Assembly (NCBI GenBank): GCA_031002005.1
Contig: JARYHS010008074.1
Span: forward strand, 344,310,932 to 344,374,931
Source: Vandiemenella viatica
Lineage: Eukaryota; Arthropoda; Insecta; Orthoptera; Morabidae
DNA length: 64,000 nt
Direction of reading: 5' to 3'
Numbering within the stretch: position 1 is the first letter of the stretch; every line of letters begins with the position of its first letter. The position numbers were made by a program, and so were the translations under genes. Positions 1 to 8,626 of the stretch are shown piece after piece. The notes below the pieces were generated by a model. The model did no database searches, had not been told where the DNA came from, and worked only from the letters and a program-made list of their open reading frames with translations.

Positions 1-797
1 CGTTCCTGTCTGCAGTTCATCAAATGCGCTGCACATGCACCGATGAGCGCTTCCCGCTGTATACGTTCCAGCCTGTGGATTCGCGTACCGCGGGAGCAGC
101 GTACAAGAGCTATGCTCGGAAGGAAGGTCCGCCTAGAACTCAAGAAGAGACCTCCTCAAGCCCTGGCGCAGTGTTTCCGCTGCCAGGGCACATGGCCCGC
201 GACTGCACCACTGAGGTGCGCTGTGTCAGGTGTGCCGGACCTCACAGAGTCGCCGAATGCAGCGTCCCACGAGATGGTACCAACTGTTCCGGCCCCCACC
301 CAGCCTGCTACAGCGGCTGCCCCATTAAGAAGAACCTGCGCGCCGTCACGAAGGCGTATCGCACCAACGAGCTGGTGCCTTCATTTACCACGGATCCGCC
401 CAGCCAACATCCAGCTGTAACCGGATCTAAGTTACACGCGGTGGTAAAGAAGCAGTCCGCTACCAACCATCTGCGTCACCAGGCGGACTGCAACCACCAT
501 GACATCATCCAGCTGCTACAACAGCAATCCTTGCTAATGACGCAAGTCTTAGCAAATGCAATCAACCCGGGAACGACACACCCGAAGATGCCAAACACAG
601 TCAGGACAACCAAACATTGATCTGGAAGGAGATACGACCAACGTTGTAAGAACTTCCCCTCACTCTGGGCGAGATGTTTCCCCAGAAAATTTAGTGTTTG
701 GACTTGATCTCACTTCAGCAGTATGGTGAGGAAGCTGCGTCCTGTCTCACCACAGCAGACACCATCACGCCGACGTCGAGCTGAGTCGACATCAGGC
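1..797 (+). pseudogene. Jockey-like LINE ORF1 (gag) fragment, copy 1
   Basis: This is part of the nucleic-acid-binding ORF1 protein of a non-LTR retrotransposon. A 198-residue frame (24-620) carries cysteine/histidine knuckles typical of Jockey/I-type gag: HMARDC, then CVRCAGPHRVAEC, then NCSGPHPACYSGCP, followed by a Gln/Leu-rich stretch (IIQLLQQQSLLMTQVL) and a stop. The first CCHC box is split between two frames, so at least one frameshift lies near 170-180. No reverse transcriptase follows before the assembly gap. The whole segment recurs at 10953-11761 with a few indels, including a 13-nt stretch missing here near 275. It is a fragment: the 5' end lies outside the window and the 3' side stops at the Ns. 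Confidence 0.7.
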
Positions 798-1797
798 NNN
801 NNNNNNNNNNNNNNNNNNNNNNNNNNNNNNNNNNNNNNNNNNNNNNNNNNNNNNNNNNNNNNNNNNNNNNNNNNNNNNNNNNNNNNNNNNNNNNNNNNNN
901 NNNNNNNNNNNNNNNNNNNNNNNNNNNNNNNNNNNNNNNNNNNNNNNNNNNNNNNNNNNNNNNNNNNNNNNNNNNNNNNNNNNNNNNNNNNNNNNNNNNN
1001 NNNNNNNNNNNNNNNNNNNNNNNNNNNNNNNNNNNNNNNNNNNNNNNNNNNNNNNNNNNNNNNNNNNNNNNNNNNNNNNNNNNNNNNNNNNNNNNNNNNN
1101 NNNNNNNNNNNNNNNNNNNNNNNNNNNNNNNNNNNNNNNNNNNNNNNNNNNNNNNNNNNNNNNNNNNNNNNNNNNNNNNNNNNNNNNNNNNNNNNNNNNN
1201 NNNNNNNNNNNNNNNNNNNNNNNNNNNNNNNNNNNNNNNNNNNNNNNNNNNNNNNNNNNNNNNNNNNNNNNNNNNNNNNNNNNNNNNNNNNNNNNNNNNN
1301 NNNNNNNNNNNNNNNNNNNNNNNNNNNNNNNNNNNNNNNNNNNNNNNNNNNNNNNNNNNNNNNNNNNNNNNNNNNNNNNNNNNNNNNNNNNNNNNNNNNN
1401 NNNNNNNNNNNNNNNNNNNNNNNNNNNNNNNNNNNNNNNNNNNNNNNNNNNNNNNNNNNNNNNNNNNNNNNNNNNNNNNNNNNNNNNNNNNNNNNNNNNN
1501 NNNNNNNNNNNNNNNNNNNNNNNNNNNNNNNNNNNNNNNNNNNNNNNNNNNNNNNNNNNNNNNNNNNNNNNNNNNNNNNNNNNNNNNNNNNNNNNNNNNN
1601 NNNNNNNNNNNNNNNNNNNNNNNNNNNNNNNNNNNNNNNNNNNNNNNNNNNNNNNNNNNNNNNNNNNNNNNNNNNNNNNNNNNNNNNNNNNNNNNNNNNN
1701 NNNNNNNNNNNNNNNNNNNNNNNNNNNNNNNNNNNNNNNNNNNNNNNNNNNNNNNNNNNNNNNNNNNNNNNNNNNNNNNNNNNNNNNNNNNNNNNNN
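798..1797. other. Assembly gap (exactly 1000 N)
   Basis: A run of exactly 1000 Ns, the size of a scaffolding placeholder rather than a measured gap. The base before the gap matches position 11761 of the second gag copy, so the contig broke inside a repeat. The true content and length here are unknown. Confidence 0.98.
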
Positions 1798-2690
1798 GGT
1801 ATTGCATGTCATTGATGCTGAAGGTATTTTGACCAGAAGTGGGTTGTCACAATGGTTTACTTAAGCAGAAGCAATGTGGTATTTTGTACTTTGAGTAATT
1901 ACACTGTCAGTAGATACAAAAGCAATTGAGTCCATAGTCCTCAGGGATATGCGTGCAATAGGTTGCATGTGTTGTTGTACAGTTGAAGTGGATAAGCCCA
2001 GTTATGTGTAAAGAGGCGTACGCAGTTGTTTGAGAGAATATGGTGCCATTGGTTTTAAAGTAGTTACTGTGGAGGAACGAGGCAGCAGAGGCTGTGTTGT
2101 ATTAAGTGATTTTGTGAGGCCACATGGGTGATGTGAGCAGAGGCCACGATTATGTTGTGTTGTAAGCCACAGGTATAGGGAGAAACTTTGGAGATGTAAG
2201 GTAATGTCGCACACTTTAAGAATGCTTTTATGGAGTAAACAGCCACAGTGATGATGTACACAGATTGCATATTTTTATGGGAGAGGAATTACAACCGAAG
2301 TGAGGCTTGTGTACCGTTAGTTTTGTTTTGAGATGACCAGTGGATATAAATATTAAACAAGCATTTGGTTATGTTGACGTTGAGCCACCAGTGAATTGTT
2401 GGAAGAAAGCATTGTGAAATTGTAGTAAGTTGAGATATTGCACATTGGAGAAGTGAGATTTGTTTATGAAATGCATTCAAGTGGAATATGTTGTAAGGTA
2501 GCATGCTCTGCAATTCAAACTACAGGTTATAATAACTAAATTAAAACATGACATTCATTTTAAAAAGTAGTTTTCGGATTATTTTGTAATTTTAGTTGAA
2601 TTATTGTGAGATGAGGGATTTGTTGCTCTGATGCTGGTATTTGTTCAAAATTAACTGAACACTAAATTGTTTTGAAACTCTATTTCATTG
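1798..2690. other. Unassigned G/T-rich stretch left of the retrovirus
   Basis: About 0.9 kb between the gap and the retroviral element. The + strand is rich in G and T and poor in C, with stops in all frames and no protein signature I recognise. A 5' LTR would be expected to end at the primer-binding site near 2718, but nothing here resembles the sequence downstream of env. It could be flanking DNA or an unrelated repeat. Confidence 0.5.
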
Positions 2691-2712
2691 CACCAGTAGT
2701 CCTTAGCTATTA
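2691..2712 (-). repeat. 22-bp antisense integrase piece at the left end of the retrovirus
   Basis: These 22 bases are the reverse complement of integrase positions about 6767-6788 with one substitution (G for T). The identical 22-mer occurs at 10712-10733 and 10779-10800, so it flanks the element as a direct repeat. It sits six bases upstream of the candidate primer-binding site, where the end of the 5' LTR should be. Confidence 0.85.
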
Positions 2713-2718
2713 CATTTT

Positions 2719-2729
2719 TGGTGTCAGAA
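2719..2729 (+). promoter_or_regulatory. Candidate primer-binding site (tRNA-Leu type)
   Basis: TGGTGTCAGAA begins with the TGG that pairs with the CCA tail of a tRNA. Insect tRNA-Leu species ending in TTCTGACA would pair with these 11 bases. After that the match is lost in an A run. The position, about 410 bases before gag, is right for minus-strand priming. The tRNA identity is from memory. Confidence 0.5.
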
Positions 2730-3104
2730 AAAACGAGGCGAAGACTTGAACGCAGAGGAATTGGTACCAAGAAATTGGGTGATGAATTCAACGCAAACAA
2801 TTGGCTACAAGAAGAACTGGATGCAGAGTTAAAAAACCAGGCAAATAGAGCAACTAGACGCTAAGAGCAAGGAAGAACCCTGGCTTGCTAATTCATAACA
2901 TCTTCAAGATCCGGACTTCGAATCCAAGCGGTCGCGGCGACTCCAAGCAGAGCAGCGGCAGCAGCGGCACGGCGCGGAACTCGTGGTACTACGCGGGAGG
3001 CGGCAACCATCGCGGGTGTCAGGCGGACAGCATACCTGCCAACCGACAGGCGCGGAACGAAGCGGGCAGCTGAGCAGAGAACGTCTCCGGACCGGCGATA
3101 AGAT

Positions 3105-3114
3105 TTCGGTGAGT
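3105..3114 (+). promoter_or_regulatory. Candidate 5' splice donor for the env subgenomic mRNA
   Basis: TTTCGGTGAGTA fits the donor consensus (cleavage before GT at 3109) and lies 33 bases before the gag start. Insect errantiviruses express env from a spliced RNA whose donor lies in the leader or early gag, so the position is meaningful. Use is inferred. Confidence 0.45.
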
Positions 3115-3141
3115 AGAGTTCAGCTCATTTATTAAGTCAGT

Positions 3142-4224
3142 ATGCCCTACAGGCGATACAGCTTCAGGCGATACAGCTTCAGGCGATACAGCTTCAGGCG
3201 GGCAGACAGTTCAGGATGCGTCTCCGACCTGAACGAAAGAGTAGAAAAACTAGCTATTAACGCAAATTTAGCTAAGGAAAATGCAAAAAATTTGCAACTC
3301 CTTAGTGCGTTTCTTTCACCAGATATTTCCTTTGGTGGAGCACCGGGAGAGAGCATAATAGAGTTTTTCGAAAGATTAGATAATATTTTGAGTCTTTTTG
3401 AACTTCCTTCGGAAATTAAACTCAAAATTTTGAGGTCAAGGTTGACCGGGTCTGCATTTCGCCACGTAAGGGTTGACCGAATGTGTAGGTTGTCTGAAAC
3501 TTACGCTGGGCTTAAAGAGGAGTTGATCAAGAGATTTGAACCCAAGGGTAGTATGGTATTTTATCGGGAGAAATTACGAAGCGTTAAGAGAAAAACTACA
3601 GAGTCACTCGAGGATTTTGCTGATCGGATCAAAACTTTGAACGCGCATACGTTTGAGCTCACAGGGGACGAAAAACAAGACGAAATTATCCTCTTCGAAG
3701 CTGAACAAAGAGCATTAGAAATATTTTTAGCAGGGGTGAGTACTGAGTTGTATGAAGCCATTTCCCTTCGTCGCCCAAAAACCTTTTCTGAAGCCTTACA
3801 GTTTGGGATACTTTTTGAGCAGGTTAAGAATAGGTCAGCAAGTGAAAGTAAATTTAGACCCCCTAAGCAAGTATTTGTAGCACGGAAAAATATAATAACA
3901 TGCTGGACATGTGGATTGGAGGGCCACCGTCAAAGAGATTGCTTTCACAACCCACAAAATAGGGGAAAGTATCATAATAGTGTATCACAAAATAAATTTA
4001 TGAGGCCTAGGAATAATTTTGATGGTTCTTGTCCTCAATGCAACCACAAAGATCAGAGTAAGGGTAATCACAAGAATAGAAATTCCCAGGGTAGTAATGT
4101 CAATAAAGGTAAACCCAAGCCTTGGCATAAAAATAGTAGTAGAGACAATTATCATGCAAGTAATGGTCAGAATAAGACTAGCAGTGAACCAAATAGTAAG
4201 TCAGGCAAGTCGGAAAACTGTTAG
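3142..4224 (+). CDS. gag: Gag polyprotein of the endogenous retrovirus (intact)
   Basis: Structural protein that assembles the particle and binds genomic RNA. The frame is 360 residues with no break. The N-terminus (residues about 4-20) is an Arg-rich stretch from three in-frame copies of a 15-bp unit encoding YSFRR. Residues about 50-240 look like a Ty3-type capsid (retrotransposon gag) domain, including FERLDNIL and LEDFADRI. A zinc knuckle CWTCGLEGHRQRDC lies at residues 254-267 (C254, C257, H262, C267). A CPQCNH remnant follows, then a Lys/Asn/Ser-rich basic tail. The stop overlaps the open pol frame, which is in -1 relative to gag. The start is the first ATG after the leader; no other in-frame ATG gives a longer product. 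Confidence 0.9.
   Translation: MPYRRYSFRRYSFRRYSFRRADSSGCVSDLNERVEKLAINANLAKENAKNLQLLSAFLSPDISFGGAPGESIIEFFERLDNILSLFELPSEIKLKILRSRLTGSAFRHVRVDRMCRLSETYAGLKEELIKRFEPKGSMVFYREKLRSVKRKTTESLEDFADRIKTLNAHTFELTGDEKQDEIILFEAEQRALEIFLAGVSTELYEAISLRRPKTFSEALQFGILFEQVKNRSASESKFRPPKQVFVARKNIITCWTCGLEGHRQRDCFHNPQNRGKYHNSVSQNKFMRPRNNFDGSCPQCNHKDQSKGNHKNRNSQGSNVNKGKPKPWHKNSSRDNYHASNGQNKTSSEPNSKSGKSENC
4200..4224 (+). promoter_or_regulatory. Gag-pol overlap, possible -1 frameshift zone
   Basis: The pol frame is open from 4200, just before the gag stop at 4222-4224, and is -1 relative to gag. GGAAAAC at 4212-4218 is the nearest thing to a slippery heptamer but does not fit the X XXY YYZ rule well. Pol may instead start at its own ATG (4236) by re-initiation. 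Confidence 0.3.
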
Positions 4225-4235
4225 CGGGTAACCGT

Positions 4236-6041
4236 ATGCCCGGCGAGTTGCCCTCGATAAACGTTCCTGTTGCTTGTAGCCAGGACAATCAAGGGCTTAA
4301 CGACATAAATCTCACAGTATCGGCAGTAGTTGAAGGTAAGGTTTGTAAATTTCTGTGTGATTCAGGGGCAAGTGTAAATCTTGTAAGTGTGAAAATATGT
4401 GGGGAAGAGGGACTGAATCCTCCAAATTTCAAGATTACAGGCATAGATTCTTCTAAAGAAATTCCTGTTTTAGGGATTAAAGAAATAAAGTTGATTATAA
4501 ATGAAGTAGAGTTTTTTACGACAGTGTATGTTGTCGCTTCGATGGGACCAAACTTTAATGGCATTCTAGGAGTGACTTTCCTCCAACAGCACAAAGCGGT
4601 TATAGATTTCGAAAACTGTTCTATTGGTTTAAGGAATCACCTAGGTGAACGCCTGCTAGTAGAGCTTGAAGGCTCATATAAGTGTCCAATGGAGGTACCA
4701 GACGTGGAACCTTCTGTAAAACGGCCACAACAGCCAATTTTGAAGTCACATGCCGTGTGTGATGTTCCAGGATCGTCAGGAAAAGTTTTTATGATTCAGG
4801 TTCCTAAGAAAATAAATGCAGAAGTAGGAGAAACTGTAATTGTAGACCCTCTACCGGTAAATGAATTCTTAGATCAAAGGAGAGTTTACGTGAAAAGGTG
4901 TATAACTAAAATTACTGTAGTTGATGAAAAGAGATGTGTTCCAGTGATATTAGAAAATTTCAGTGATTGTCCAGTTGGAATTCCGCGGAATCAACCGATA
5001 GCAAATGTGTTGACAGTAAATGTAGATGATTTTCGGCACGCTGTACCTCATCCAGGTGAGGACGGCGATGTTTTCGCGAAGCAGGTCTGTTATGGGTCGG
5101 CCGAACAAGTGATTAATTTTGACGAGAAAATAGGACATTTACCCGCAGATCAACAAAAGAGTTTAAAAGCGTTATTAGAGGAATATTTAACTTTGTTTAC
5201 ATCTAAACAAACCCTACCAGCTACTAGTCTTGTAGAGCATAGGATTTTGACCGGAGATTCTCCTCCAATTCGGCGGAAACCTTATCGCGTTCCAATTGCG
5301 CAAAGACAGGTTCTAGACGAACTGATTGATCAACAATTGCGAGAAGGGATAATCAGACCATCCCATTCGGCATGGGCAAGTCCTGTGGTACTCGTGCCAA
5401 AAAAGGCACCAGAAGGCGAGATCAAGTACAGATTTTGTGTTGATTACCGGCATTTAAACAAGATAACTGTTCCTGATGTTTACCCCCTCCCCGCTATCGT
5501 CGAAACGGTGGACTATCTGGCAAATTGTCAATACTTTTCCACCCTTGATCTCAGATCGGGATACCACCAGGTAAAAGTATCTGAGCAAGATATAAATAAA
5601 ACAGCATTTTGCGTCCCAGACGGATTATATGAATATTGCCGTCTACCATTTGGTTTAAGGAATGCTCCGGCCTCTTTCCAAAGATTATTAGATTTTATTT
5701 TGAGAGGAATTAAGCCTAATTATTGTCAAGTATACATCGATGACGTCATCTGCTATTCTCGGACGTTTGAAGAGCATTTAGTTCATCTACGAGAAGTGTT
5801 CGAGCGGCTCCGAAAAGCTAACTTGACGCTATCCTATAAAAAGTGTCATTTTGCATTAGGAGAGATAGAATATCTAGGACATTTAATTTCGAAAGATGGT
5901 ATAAAGCCACACCCCAGATTAACTTCAGCGGTTCAGGACTTTGCGCCACCCTCTAATGTTAAAGAACTACAGTCATTTCTAGGTTTGTCAAATTACTACA
6001 GAAAATTTATCAAGATTACGCCAAGATTGCTAAACCTTTAA
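4236..6041 (+). CDS. pol: Pol, protease and reverse transcriptase part (5' segment, frameshifted at its end)
   Basis: The protease matures the polyproteins and the reverse transcriptase copies the RNA genome. The aspartic protease active site CDSGAS is at residues 41-46. A linker of about 240 residues follows, then the RT: fingers near residue 340, STLDLRSGYHQVK (catalytic Asp in the palm), LPFGLRNAPASFQ, and YIDD at residues 500-503. The connection motif SFLGLSNYYRKFI is at the end. The frame then runs into a stop because of a one-base shift near 6010-6020; homologous RNase H sequence continues in another frame. All visible RT catalytic residues are present. The frame opens just inside the gag end, so the ATG at 4236 is a convenience start; fusion to gag by frameshifting is equally possible. 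Confidence 0.9.
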   Translation: MPGELPSINVPVACSQDNQGLNDINLTVSAVVEGKVCKFLCDSGASVNLVSVKICGEEGLNPPNFKITGIDSSKEIPVLGIKEIKLIINEVEFFTTVYVVASMGPNFNGILGVTFLQQHKAVIDFENCSIGLRNHLGERLLVELEGSYKCPMEVPDVEPSVKRPQQPILKSHAVCDVPGSSGKVFMIQVPKKINAEVGETVIVDPLPVNEFLDQRRVYVKRCITKITVVDEKRCVPVILENFSDCPVGIPRNQPIANVLTVNVDDFRHAVPHPGEDGDVFAKQVCYGSAEQVINFDEKIGHLPADQQKSLKALLEEYLTLFTSKQTLPATSLVEHRILTGDSPPIRRKPYRVPIAQRQVLDELIDQQLREGIIRPSHSAWASPVVLVPKKAPEGEIKYRFCVDYRHLNKITVPDVYPLPAIVETVDYLANCQYFSTLDLRSGYHQVKVSEQDINKTAFCVPDGLYEYCRLPFGLRNAPASFQRLLDFILRGIKPNYCQVYIDDVICYSRTFEEHLVHLREVFERLRKANLTLSYKKCHFALGEIEYLGHLISKDGIKPHPRLTSAVQDFAPPSNVKELQSFLGLSNYYRKFIKITPRLLNL

Positions 6042-6235
6042 CGAGACTGTTAGTAAAGGGAGTTAAGTTTGAATGGACACAAGAATGCCAGAAGGCTATG
6101 GACTTATTAAAAGAAAAATTGACCTCTCGTCCAATTTTAGCTTATCCCGACATGTCCAGACCTTTTCGACTTACCACAGATAGCTCAAATTTTGCGGCAG
6201 GTGCAGTTTTATCCCAGATTTTCGATAATGGAGAA
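6042..6235 (+). pseudogene. pol: Pol, RNase H 5' part, displaced to a second frame
   Basis: Between the two frameshifts the pol protein continues in another frame. The sequence gives the RT-RNase H connection (LTRLLVKG, MDLLKEKLTSRPILAYPD) and the start of RNase H (FRLTTDSSNFAAGAVLSQ), including the first RNase H acidic residue (TTDSS). The second shift, near 6228-6242 in an A-rich GGAGAAAGACC context, returns reading to the original frame. Two single-base shifts about 220 bp apart that cancel could be true decay or uncorrected read errors. Confidence 0.8.
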
Positions 6236-7985
6236 AGACCAAGCATATGCCTCACGTCAATTAAATCCCGCAGAAACGAGATACTCAGCAACAGAAAAAG
6301 AAATGGCCAGTTTAGTATGGGGAATTAAATATTTTAGAACATATCTATGGGGTAGAGAATTTGTAGCTATTACCGATCATAATTCTTTACGATGGCTTTT
6401 AAATTTAAAGGACCCATCGAGTAGACTGATGCGTTGGGCGCTTTTACTGTCAGAATACGATTTTACGGTCGAAGTTAGACCTGGCCGAGAAATCGGGCAT
6501 GCCGATGGCCTCAGCAGAAAGGTGAGAACTGTAGAAGTGCAACAACCTCCGTCCTTGGCTCAGTTACCGCTACATCAGTCGAAAGACGACCAATGTTTAC
6601 GTTGGCGTCAGCATCCTCGCTTCGTGTCGCGAGACGATGTGCTTTATCGGCAAACAAAACAAGGCGACAGAGTTGTAGTACCCGCATCTCTACGCGATCT
6701 AGTAATGAAATTGCACCATGATTCATTATATGGATGCCACGCAGGGTATAAAAACACCAACCGTTTAATAGCTAAGGAATACTGGTGGCCTTCGCGACAG
6801 CGAGATGTGCGTGAGTATGTTAAAAGTTGCCTTCTATGTAACAAACGCGCAGGTGAAACAAGAAACCGGGAAAAATTACTACCATTACCCGAAACTACAT
6901 CTCCATTTGAAAGAATTCATATAGATATCGCAGGCCCATTCACGCGAAGTGTTCAAGGCCACGCCTATGTTTTGACCATTGTTGACGCATTTTCGCGGTA
7001 CCTAACTATGATTCCAATTGAAAATCAGAAAGCTGAAACCGTGGCTAAAGCCTTCGTAGTAAATTGGGTGCTAATTTACGGGGCTCCCAAAAAAGTGACC
7101 TCAGACAGAGGGACCAATTTTCTATCGGATCTATTCACCCAGGTATGTAAATTGTTGGGGATAGAAAAGTTAAAGACGACTCCATTATCTCCACACTCAA
7201 ACGGAAAAGTCGAGAGATGTCACAGAACGATCCTAAAGACCCTAAGTTGCTATGTAAATAGGTCACAAAACAATTGGGATACAATTTTGCCCTTCATCGT
7301 ATCTGCATATAATTGTCGAGTTCACACGTCGACCAATAAAACTCCATATGAAGTGCTATATGGCCGGGAAATGAATTCACCTTTTTCAATTTTCCCTATG
7401 TCCAAAGATATCACAAACCCGGAAGTAAGAAGTTTAGCACATAAGCTACGTAAAATCTGGAATAGTGTACGAAAAGCAAATTCAGCCTCTTTTGCACAAC
7501 AAGCTAAAGCCTATAATAAAAAAGCTAAACCGCAAGAAATTCCAGTTGGTTCTTTTATTTTGTTAAATAGACCATATAGGAAACCTGGAACATGTTCGAA
7601 GTTCAATTTCTCTTGGTCTGGTCCTTTTGAAGTAATATCCGTTGTGTCTCCAGCTACAATAAAAATTAGAATGCCTGATAGAGATCTAATAGTACACAAG
7701 AACAGAGTTAAACCATATATATGGCGCAAAACTAATCAGAGCCATAGGCAAGATACCACTGATATAAACTCAAAATCACAGGGTCGAGTAATGAACCCAA
7801 GACCTCCCATTGATACCCACCCACCCCAGCGAAAAGATTCGCAATACAATTTGCGAAGTCGCAGACAAGACGCACAAGAAACTAATCTAATGCAGAAGCA
7901 AGCGCGAAAACAGCAAAAAGTCCGTGAAAGTGTAGAACTAACAAAAAATGACAAACATCAATATAACTTGCGGAAGAGAAACTAA
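6192..7985 (+). CDS. pol: Pol, RNase H 3' part and integrase
   Basis: Recognisable pol coding in this frame starts near 6236, so the ATG at 6192 is not a true start. The end of RNase H carries YASRQLNPAETRYSATEKE, then AITDHNSLRWLL and a HADGLSRK end. The integrase follows: a zinc-binding HHCC region (LHHDSLYGCHAGY to CLLC), then a D,D-35-E core with Asp codons at 6924 (HIDIAGPF) and 7104 (TSDRGTNF) and Glu at 7212 (GKVERCHR). A GPY/F-like module (GPFEVISV) follows near 7620. The C-terminus is basic and repeats a QYNLR motif twice. Integrase inserts the DNA copy into host chromosomes. All catalytic residues are present; only the upstream frameshifts break pol. Confidence 0.9.
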   Translation: MRQVQFYPRFSIMEKDQAYASRQLNPAETRYSATEKEMASLVWGIKYFRTYLWGREFVAITDHNSLRWLLNLKDPSSRLMRWALLLSEYDFTVEVRPGREIGHADGLSRKVRTVEVQQPPSLAQLPLHQSKDDQCLRWRQHPRFVSRDDVLYRQTKQGDRVVVPASLRDLVMKLHHDSLYGCHAGYKNTNRLIAKEYWWPSRQRDVREYVKSCLLCNKRAGETRNREKLLPLPETTSPFERIHIDIAGPFTRSVQGHAYVLTIVDAFSRYLTMIPIENQKAETVAKAFVVNWVLIYGAPKKVTSDRGTNFLSDLFTQVCKLLGIEKLKTTPLSPHSNGKVERCHRTILKTLSCYVNRSQNNWDTILPFIVSAYNCRVHTSTNKTPYEVLYGREMNSPFSIFPMSKDITNPEVRSLAHKLRKIWNSVRKANSASFAQQAKAYNKKAKPQEIPVGSFILLNRPYRKPGTCSKFNFSWSGPFEVISVVSPATIKIRMPDRDLIVHKNRVKPYIWRKTNQSHRQDTTDINSKSQGRVMNPRPPIDTHPPQRKDSQYNLRSRRQDAQETNLMQKQARKQQKVRESVELTKNDKHQYNLRKRN

Positions 7986-8208
7986 GCTACCTATCTCCAA
8001 ATAATGCTTAGAGTAGTTTAGAAAGATGTAGGTAGCCACCACTTGGAAATAGACGGTGAAATTAACTGTGAAATTAACTGTGAAATTGCATGTAGTAGCA
8101 TGAACTGCTATAGAATACAGAAATTCTAGTTTTAACTATTGATAAAATATAGATTTGTTAGTAATAACAAGATTTATTTTCATAATAATTGAGCTAAACT
8201 CTACTCTA

Positions 8209-8251
<43 letters not shown>

Positions 8252-8626
8252 AAAAAAAGAGAGAGAAAAAAAAGAAAGGATAAGACAAACAAATAATGTT
8301 GTGTGTGATGGTAATACCAAGCGCATATTCCCTGGTGTTAATTGTGTTCCACAGGCAAGACAGCAGACACACCGTTCAGCTGACGCGCGCGGAAACAAGA
8401 AACGACGACACGTGAGATTACCTCAACGCGGCGTTTCCTCAACGAGCAACACATCGCTTCACAACTCAAGGACTCAAGAGACTAAGTATCGAAACTTTAA
8501 TTCCTAGTGTATTTAGAAATTCAGTGTCAACGGCTAGTGAAATAAGAATAATAGATCTTTACCTAGTGACATTGTGCATTGGTGCCTAAATTCAAACTGT
8601 GTGTTAAGTAGATAGGTATTAGAAGC
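7986..8626 (+). other. Pol-env spacer with 12-bp repeats and A-rich purine tract
   Basis: About 640 bases without a long ORF. TGAAATTAACTG is repeated at about 8057-8086. A run of 38 A (8212-8249) continues into a purine-only tract to about 8281. This could be a secondary polypurine tract or a retroposed tail. A candidate splice acceptor and the env leader follow. Confidence 0.7.
8340..8355 (+). promoter_or_regulatory. Candidate 3' splice acceptor for env mRNA
   Basis: TTGTGTTCCACAG (CAG ending at 8354) is a pyrimidine-leaning acceptor 272 bases before the env start. With the donor at 3109 it would remove gag and pol. The weaker TTAG at about 8620 is an alternative. Confidence 0.35.

Noticed and set aside
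710..1832. Long open frames of 365-369 residues on both strands
   Set aside because: They consist almost entirely of the N gap.
2620..2718. 5' LTR matching the sequence after env
   Set aside because: Compared by eye with 10481-10950; no shared sequence except the 22-bp integrase piece.
8136..8398. Phe-rich minus-strand ORFs opposite the A tract
   Set aside because: Translation of a poly(A) run; no coding value.
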